Source of the DNA: JBGUXS01 sp045118155
GTDB lineage: Bacteria > Pseudomonadota > Alphaproteobacteria > CAAHEQ01 > UBA3637
DNA: 10,689 nucleotides
NCBI GenBank assembly: GCA_045118155.1
Contig: JBGUXS010000080.1
Location: 1 to 10,689, forward strand
Direction of reading: 5' to 3'
A program made the translations under genes and the position numbers. Of this stretch, positions 7,332 through 10,689 are shown one piece after another (position 1 is the stretch's first letter; each line of letters begins with the position of its first letter). Below the pieces are notes generated by a model that saw only the letters and a program-made list of their open reading frames with translations, was not told the DNA's origin and ran no database searches.

Positions 7332-7360
7332 ATATTAACATATTTTTAACCTTTTGTCAA
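7332..7360 (-). promoter_or_regulatory. Sigma-70 promoter of the small RNA
   Basis: On the minus strand TTGACA (7360-7355) and TAATAT (7337-7332) with a 17-nt spacer, close to the ideal consensus. The predicted start is near 7325, at the base of the first RNA hairpin. Confidence 0.85.
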
Positions 7361-7368
7361 TACTTTTT

Positions 7369-8877
7369 TTAAAGTTTTTTCTCTTTTTTTGAAAAAAATG
7401 AAATAAAAATAACAAAAAGGGCCAATGCTAGGGGAATCTTGACCCCATAACGGGCATACAATGTTTCAGGCAGGGCTACGGGCAGTGGGGTATCTAAATA
7501 ACCTGTGCCCCCTAGGCCTAATGATCCTAAAATCCGGCCATAAGGATCAATCATGCCACTGATCCCGTTATTGGAAGCCCTAGCCACAGGAAGTCCTGTT
7601 TCAACGGCCCTGAGTTGTGCCATGGAAAAATGTTGGTAAGGCCCATGGGAAATGCCATACCACGCATCATTAGTGGCAACAACGATCCACCCTGGTCGTT
7701 CTTTGGGTAGGATTTCATCGGGGAAGATAACTTCATAGCACACGGCCATGGCTGCTGGTGGTGCTTTGGGAACAAAAACGGCCCGTTTCTTTGTTTCTGT
7801 ATAAAAACCCGATGGGGGGACCGGAACAATCGCAGACATAAAGGGGAAAATCTTAAAAGGACGGGGAATATATTCGCCGAACGGAACTAGGTGTTTTTTA
7901 TCATAAAAATCCACAATTCTGGCTGTATCTCCATTGATGACGAAGATACTGTTTGATGTAATTGCTCTATCGTTTATAAAATCTGCGATTCTAAGCCCCC
8001 CCGTAATAAGGATGCCCCCAGGATTGACGGCCGAAATGAAACGGCCCCGACGTACTTCATCAATTTCAATATAAAAGGCAACCGCTGTTTCTGGCCAAAT
8101 AACATGAGTGATATCTTTATTGTTTTCGCTAGAAAGTCGGATGAGTTTATCTAAGTTTTCATCTTCTTTGGTATCATCCCATTTATACGATTGTGGGGTG
8201 TTAGGTTGAACCAATCGGACACGCACCCCTAACACATCAGCTTCTATTGCATTGTAAAGTCGCCAATAACCGTAAAAAAACGTTCCCCCTAACAGACAGG
8301 CACTTAACAGGACGGGTTTGATTTTTGGGGCGCAAGCAAGCCCCCCAAAAGCAACGAGTGTCAATAACGATAAACCATAAGTCCCAATCATACTGGTAAT
8401 TTGAATCATTGGGGGAAAAGGGGTCCACACATTTCCAATTAGGTTCCATGGAAAGCCCGTAAATAACCACGAACGTACCCATTCCCCAAGAACAAATACA
8501 CCGGCGTAGCAAACAAGACGGGAAAAACCGCTAGGACGCAATTTAACCGCAATAAACGCAGGGATGGCAAAGAAACTGCCAAAAATTAAAATCATGGCTA
8601 AGTAAATAAAAATCGCCGCCACCCCAAAACGGGAAGACCCGCTGATAAGTAAGGAATTGGTAATCCAACTGGTGGAAAACAGGCCAAAAGCCCCCCCAAA
8701 GATAAAAAAGTCTACCAAGGCCGAAAAAGATTTTTGTGTTCGGTTTAAATAGAAAAAAGCCACGCTTAAACTGAATAACAACATGAAAACATGGGAATAG
8801 GGGGGGTATGCCAACGTCATTAACGCCCCAAATCCCGCAAGTAAGGGGTATTTAAAAAACTTATTTTGATAAAACAT
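7369..8877 (-). CDS. lnt: Apolipoprotein N-acyltransferase
   Basis: A 502-residue inner-membrane enzyme that N-acylates the terminal diacylglyceryl-cysteine of lipoproteins using phospholipid, the last step of lipoprotein maturation. The N-terminal third holds several membrane helices (residues about 10-205), including GEWVRSWLFTGFPWN (about 131-145), typical of Lnt. The nitrilase-like periplasmic domain carries the full catalytic set: Glu in VIWPETA (about 263), Lys in YDKKHLVPFGEYIP (about 327) and Cys in AVCYEVIFP (about 380). It continues with NDAWYG, ARASNNGISG and a C-terminal helix followed by a basic tail. ATG 8877 is preferred over TTG 8892, since GAAAGG (about 8890-8885) lies at a suitable distance upstream of the ATG. 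It is divergent from hup, with its own promoter, and appears monocistronic, ending at the terminator shared with the small RNA. Confidence 0.95.
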   Translation of the reverse strand: MFYQNKFFKYPLLAGFGALMTLAYPPYSHVFMLLFSLSVAFFYLNRTQKSFSALVDFFIFGGAFGLFSTSWITNSLLISGSSRFGVAAIFIYLAMILIFGSFFAIPAFIAVKLRPSGFSRLVCYAGVFVLGEWVRSWLFTGFPWNLIGNVWTPFPPMIQITSMIGTYGLSLLTLVAFGGLACAPKIKPVLLSACLLGGTFFYGYWRLYNAIEADVLGVRVRLVQPNTPQSYKWDDTKEDENLDKLIRLSSENNKDITHVIWPETAVAFYIEIDEVRRGRFISAVNPGGILITGGLRIADFINDRAITSNSIFVINGDTARIVDFYDKKHLVPFGEYIPRPFKIFPFMSAIVPVPPSGFYTETKKRAVFVPKAPPAAMAVCYEVIFPDEILPKERPGWIVVATNDAWYGISHGPYQHFSMAQLRAVETGLPVARASNNGISGMIDPYGRILGSLGLGGTGYLDTPLPVALPETLYARYGVKIPLALALFVIFISFFSKKEKKL

Positions 8878-8907
8878 AAGATGACCTTTCAAAAATGAAC
8901 TGACTTC

Positions 8908-8935
8908 ACTATATAAAAATTACCTTAATTGTCAA
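8908..8935 (-). promoter_or_regulatory. Sigma-70 promoter of lnt
   Basis: On the minus strand TTGACA (8935-8930) and TATAGT (8913-8908) with a 16-nt spacer. The start would be near 8901, about 24 nt before ATG 8877. Confidence 0.75.
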
Positions 8936-8991
8936 TGAAAAAGGGGGTAAAACGGCTGTATAAAGTTAAAAAAAAGTAAAAAAAGGCAAAA

Positions 8992-9027
8992 ATATGCAAA
9001 AAAGTGTTATTTTTTTATGTTTTTTGC
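8992..9027 (+). promoter_or_regulatory. AT-rich upstream element of hup with inverted repeat
   Basis: ATATGCAAAAA, AG, TGTTATTTTTTTA repeats the element upstream of carD with a 2-nt insertion. It also contains an inverted repeat, GCAAAAAA (8996-9003) and TTTTTTGC (9020-9027), 16 nt apart. It may be a curved UP-like element or a protein site; this is inference. Confidence 0.35.
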
Positions 9028-9037
9028 GAAAATGGGC

Positions 9038-9065
9038 TTGACAAATGTTTCTAGAATGGTAGATT
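9038..9065 (+). promoter_or_regulatory. Sigma-70 promoter of hup
   Basis: TTGACA (9038-9043) and TAGATT (9060-9065) with a 16-nt spacer. The start would be near 9072, leaving a leader of about 50 nt that begins around a GGCGCAAA motif also present just downstream of the carD -10 box. Confidence 0.65.
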
Positions 9066-9121
9066 TTCCGTGCATGGCGCAAAAGTCATGAGTAACTTTA
9101 ATATATTAGAGGAGAATTAAA

Positions 9122-9397
9122 ATGAATAAACAAGAATTTATCGCAGCCGTTGCTAAAAAGGCCGGTTTAACAAAAGTTGATACAACAAAAGTTGTTGATT
9201 CTTTTATTGAAGTTGTTGCCGCTGCTTTGAAAAAAGGTGGTGATGTCCGTTTGACAAACTTTGGGACATTTGCTGTTTCAAAACGGGCTGCGACCACAGG
9301 GCGTAATCCTAGAACAGGTGCTAAAATTAAGATCCCTGCTTCTAAACAACCAAGATTCCGCGCTGGTAAAGGTTTAAAAACAGTCGTCAATAAATAA
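9122..9397 (+). CDS. hup: DNA-binding protein HU
   Basis: A 91-residue histone-like protein of the HU/IHF family that dimerises and bends DNA to compact the nucleoid. The sequence is full length and typical: MNKQEFIAAVAKKAGL at the N-terminus, GDVRLTNFGTF at about 40-50, the beta-arm signature GRNPRTGAKIKIPAS with the DNA-intercalating Pro at 63, and PRFRAGKGLK near the end. Single-type HU is more likely than IHF subunits because of length and arm sequence, though the families are close. AGAGGAG (9108-9114) is a strong ribosome-binding site 7 nt from ATG. It is monocistronic, between its own promoter and a bidirectional terminator that also contains the next gene's promoter. Confidence 0.96.
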   Translation: MNKQEFIAAVAKKAGLTKVDTTKVVDSFIEVVAAALKKGGDVRLTNFGTFAVSKRAATTGRNPRTGAKIKIPASKQPRFRAGKGLKTVVNK

Positions 9398-9398
9398 G

Positions 9399-9427
9399 TT
9401 GACAGGAATCAAAAAGGGTGATATAGT
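9399..9427 (+). promoter_or_regulatory. Sigma-70 promoter of tRNA-Val, nested in the hup terminator
   Basis: TTGACA (9399-9404) and TATAGT (9422-9427) with a 17-nt spacer, a near-perfect promoter. The -35 box begins one base after the hup stop codon and the -10 box lies in the 5' arm and loop edge of the terminator hairpin. The predicted start (about 9434) is in the 3' arm, so the tRNA precursor cannot form the whole hairpin. Confidence 0.75.
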
Positions 9428-9451
9428 GCTTGCTATATCATCCTTTTTTTT
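9411..9451. terminator. Bidirectional Rho-independent terminator of hup
   Basis: AAGGGTGATATAG (9414-9426), loop TGCTTG, CTATATCATCCTT (9433-9445) forms a 13-bp stem with one G-U pair, and a run of eight T (9444-9451) follows. The A-run on the left gives a T-run on the minus strand, so it may also stop the converging LRR transcript. Confidence 0.88.
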
Positions 9452-9460
9452 AGGATATAC

Positions 9461-9537
9461 GGGCGACTAGCTCAGGTGGTTAGAGCATCTGTTTTACACG
9501 CAGAGGGTCTGCGGTTCGAGTCCGTAGTCGCCCACCA
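9461..9537 (+). tRNA. tRNA-Val (anticodon UAC)
   Basis: A complete cloverleaf. The acceptor stem is GGGCGAC (9461-9467) with GTCGCCC (9527-9533), and the D arm is GCTC...GAGC. The anticodon stem TCTGT/GCAGA encloses loop TTTACAC with anticodon TAC at 9495-9497. The T arm has TTCGAGT, the discriminator is A, and the CCA end is genome-encoded (9535-9537). UAC reads GUA and related valine codons. Confidence 0.95.
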
Positions 9538-9546
9538 ATTTTTCTT

Positions 9547-9579
9547 CCCCCTCCATCGTTACACGGTGGGGGATTTTTT
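9547..9579 (+). terminator. Rho-independent terminator of tRNA-Val
   Basis: CCCCCTCC (9547-9554) pairs with GGTGGGGG (9565-9572) with one mismatch, followed by six T (9574-9579). No T-run follows on the minus strand, so it works only for the tRNA. The hairpin contains the stop codon of the converging LRR gene. Confidence 0.7.
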
Positions 9580-10689
9580 AACTTTTTTGGGCGTAATATT
9601 GGCCAAATTTTCCTGTCGTGTTAAAACTTTCGGGGCGATTTTGATCGGCCCTTCAAACCCACTCTTCCGAATCATAGCTTCTTGTTCCTTGGTCGCACAG
9701 GTAATACTTAACTTTTCACACCCCTTAAAAGCATTATTTTCAATTTCCCTCACCCCTTCGGGAATATGAAGGGATGCAAGGGCAGAACACCCTTCAAAAG
9801 CATACTTTCCAATTTTCCTGACTCTTTCAGGAATGTGAATAGAAGTAAGGGCAGAACACTGATTAAAAGCACTACTTCCAATTTCCCTCAGCCCTTCGGA
9901 AATGTGAACGGATGTGAGGGATGAACATCCATAAAAAGCCGACTCCATTTTTATAACACTGTCTGGAATGTGAACGGATGTAAGAGATGAACACCCTTCA
10001 AAAGCTAGATAGTCAATTTCTTTGACACCATCTGGAATGTGAACAGATGTGAGGGATGAACATCCACGAAAAGCTGTTTCATTAATTTTTGTAACACCGT
10101 CTGGAATGTGAATAGATGTAAGGGCAGAACACCTTTCAAAAACCGAATGTCCAATTTCCGTGAGGCCATCGGGAATGTGAACGGATATGAGGGATGAACA
10201 ACAACGAAAAGCCCACGGTTCAATTTCTGTGACACCGTCTGGAATGTGAAGGGATGTGAGAGATGAACACCCTTGAAAAGCCCTGCATCCAATTTTTGTG
10301 ACCCTATCTGGAATGTGAAAGGATGTAAGGGATGAACAATCTTCAAAAGCCGACTCACTCATTTCACTCACTCCTTCGGGAATGTGAAGGGATGTGAGGG
10401 ATGAACACCCCAAAAAAGCCCCCCATTCAATTTTTGTGACACTTTCTGGAATATCAATAGATGTGAGGGATGAACATCTATAAAAAGCCGACCATCCAAT
10501 TTCCGTAACACCGCTTGGGATCTCAATGGATGTTAGCTTAGAACACCCTGAAAAAGCACCATCTCCAATTTCTGTGACACCGCTGGGGATGTTCATAGAG
10601 ATCAAACGTCCGTCTTTCATTGTCAGAACTTCTTGGTCATCCGCCAAAAGATGTTGTACGCCGTCTTTATCTTTCGTGATTTGGATTTT
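9559..10689 (-). CDS. BspA-type LRR_5 protein, 3' part (paralogue 3, cut by window edge)
   Basis: The visible 376 residues are the C-terminal part of a gene whose start lies beyond the right edge: the frame is open to the last base and begins with KIQITKDKDG, which matches the junction before the repeats in paralogue 2 (KIQITKDKNG). A TTG at 10647 is therefore not the start. Twelve LRR_5 repeats follow (typically IxxxAFxxC then SSLTSxHIPDG) plus a cap (EIENNAFKGCEKLSITC) and the shared tail (Q..MI.KSGFEGPIKI). The protein ends in a lysine-rich extension, KKVKKSPTV. One repeat is a residue short (VIKMESAFYGC). Compared with paralogues 1 and 2 the repeats are much more uniform and their consensus differs (HIPDG instead of TLPKN). 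An N-terminal domain like theirs is expected outside the window. Function is unknown. Confidence 0.88.
   Translation of the reverse strand, partial: KIQITKDKDGVQHLLADDQEVLTMKDGRLISMNIPSGVTEIGDGAFSGCSKLTSIEIPSGVTEIGWSAFYRCSSLTSIDIPESVTKIEWGAFLGCSSLTSLHIPEGVSEMSESAFEDCSSLTSFHIPDRVTKIGCRAFQGCSSLTSLHIPDGVTEIEPWAFRCCSSLISVHIPDGLTEIGHSVFERCSALTSIHIPDGVTKINETAFRGCSSLTSVHIPDGVKEIDYLAFEGCSSLTSVHIPDSVIKMESAFYGCSSLTSVHISEGLREIGSSAFNQCSALTSIHIPERVRKIGKYAFEGCSALASLHIPEGVREIENNAFKGCEKLSITCATKEQEAMIRKSGFEGPIKIAPKVLTRQENLANITPKKVKKSPTV
9697..10578 (-). repeat. Uniform 69-bp tandem repeat tract encoding LRR_5 repeats of paralogue 3
   Basis: About thirteen 69-bp units in frame, with stretches such as GGAATGTGAA and GATGTGAGGGATGAACA recurring nearly unchanged on the plus strand. 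One unit lacks one codon. The near-identity in DNA, including synonymous positions, suggests recent duplication or gene conversion. Confidence 0.9.

Noticed and set aside
9461..9537. tRNA-Val as an attachment site for an integrated element
   Set aside because: No integrase gene and no duplicated tRNA 3' end were found in the window; flanking genes look like ordinary chromosome.
9476..9769. Plus-strand frame of 97 codons starting inside tRNA-Val
   Set aside because: It begins within the tRNA, crosses the tRNA terminator and runs antisense to the LRR gene, with no ribosome-binding site.
10005..10358. 117-codon minus-strand frame within the LRR repeat tract
   Set aside because: It is a shadow frame kept open by the 69-bp periodicity of the repeats; the LRR frame overlaps it fully and has the clear protein pattern.
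9697..10578. CRISPR-like array (regular repeats about 69 bp apart)
   Set aside because: The repeats are contiguous, in frame and encode LRR_5 units. There are no separate unique spacers of CRISPR length and no cas genes.

Overview
The window looks like chromosomal DNA of an AT-rich, uncultured or host-associated alphaproteobacterium. The grounds are a CarD/CdnL regulator, an alphaproteobacterial-type HU, lipoprotein N-acyltransferase and a lytic transglycosylase (a Gram-negative envelope), and large BspA-type leucine-rich-repeat (LRR_5) proteins. Such repeats are common in protist- or animal-associated bacteria. A Holosporales-like endosymbiont or a gut alphaproteobacterium would both fit; the sequence alone does not decide, and this placement is inference.

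Left part (1-3120). A truncated LD-carboxypeptidase gene runs leftward off the edge. Divergent from it is a two-gene unit: a small secreted cysteine-containing protein whose 3' end overlaps the start of a soluble lytic murein transglycosylase. CarD follows under its own extended -10 promoter and ends at a bidirectional terminator. The carboxypeptidase and transglycosylase both act on peptidoglycan and its fragments.

Middle (3122-7325). Two paralogous cytosolic-looking proteins (703 and 601 aa) form a minus-strand operon. Each has the same unrecognised N-terminal domain of about 360 residues, a run of 23-residue LRR_5 repeats and a conserved C-terminal cap. A consensus promoter at 7109-7137 fixes the start of the operon. 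Just upstream lies an apparent small-RNA gene of about 145 nt, with its own TTGACA-17-TAATAT promoter and a strong terminator, placed directly after lnt.

Right part (7369-10689). lnt (minus) and hup/HU (plus) diverge from a shared promoter region. Next comes tRNA-Val(UAC), whose promoter is nested in the hup terminator hairpin. A third LRR_5 paralogue on the minus strand converges on the tRNA and is cut by the window edge, so its N-terminal part is missing. Its repeats are far more uniform at the DNA level than those of the other two.

The points most worth following are the three-member LRR family with its unrecognised N-terminal domain, the unidentified small RNA, and the nested promoter/terminator arrangement.
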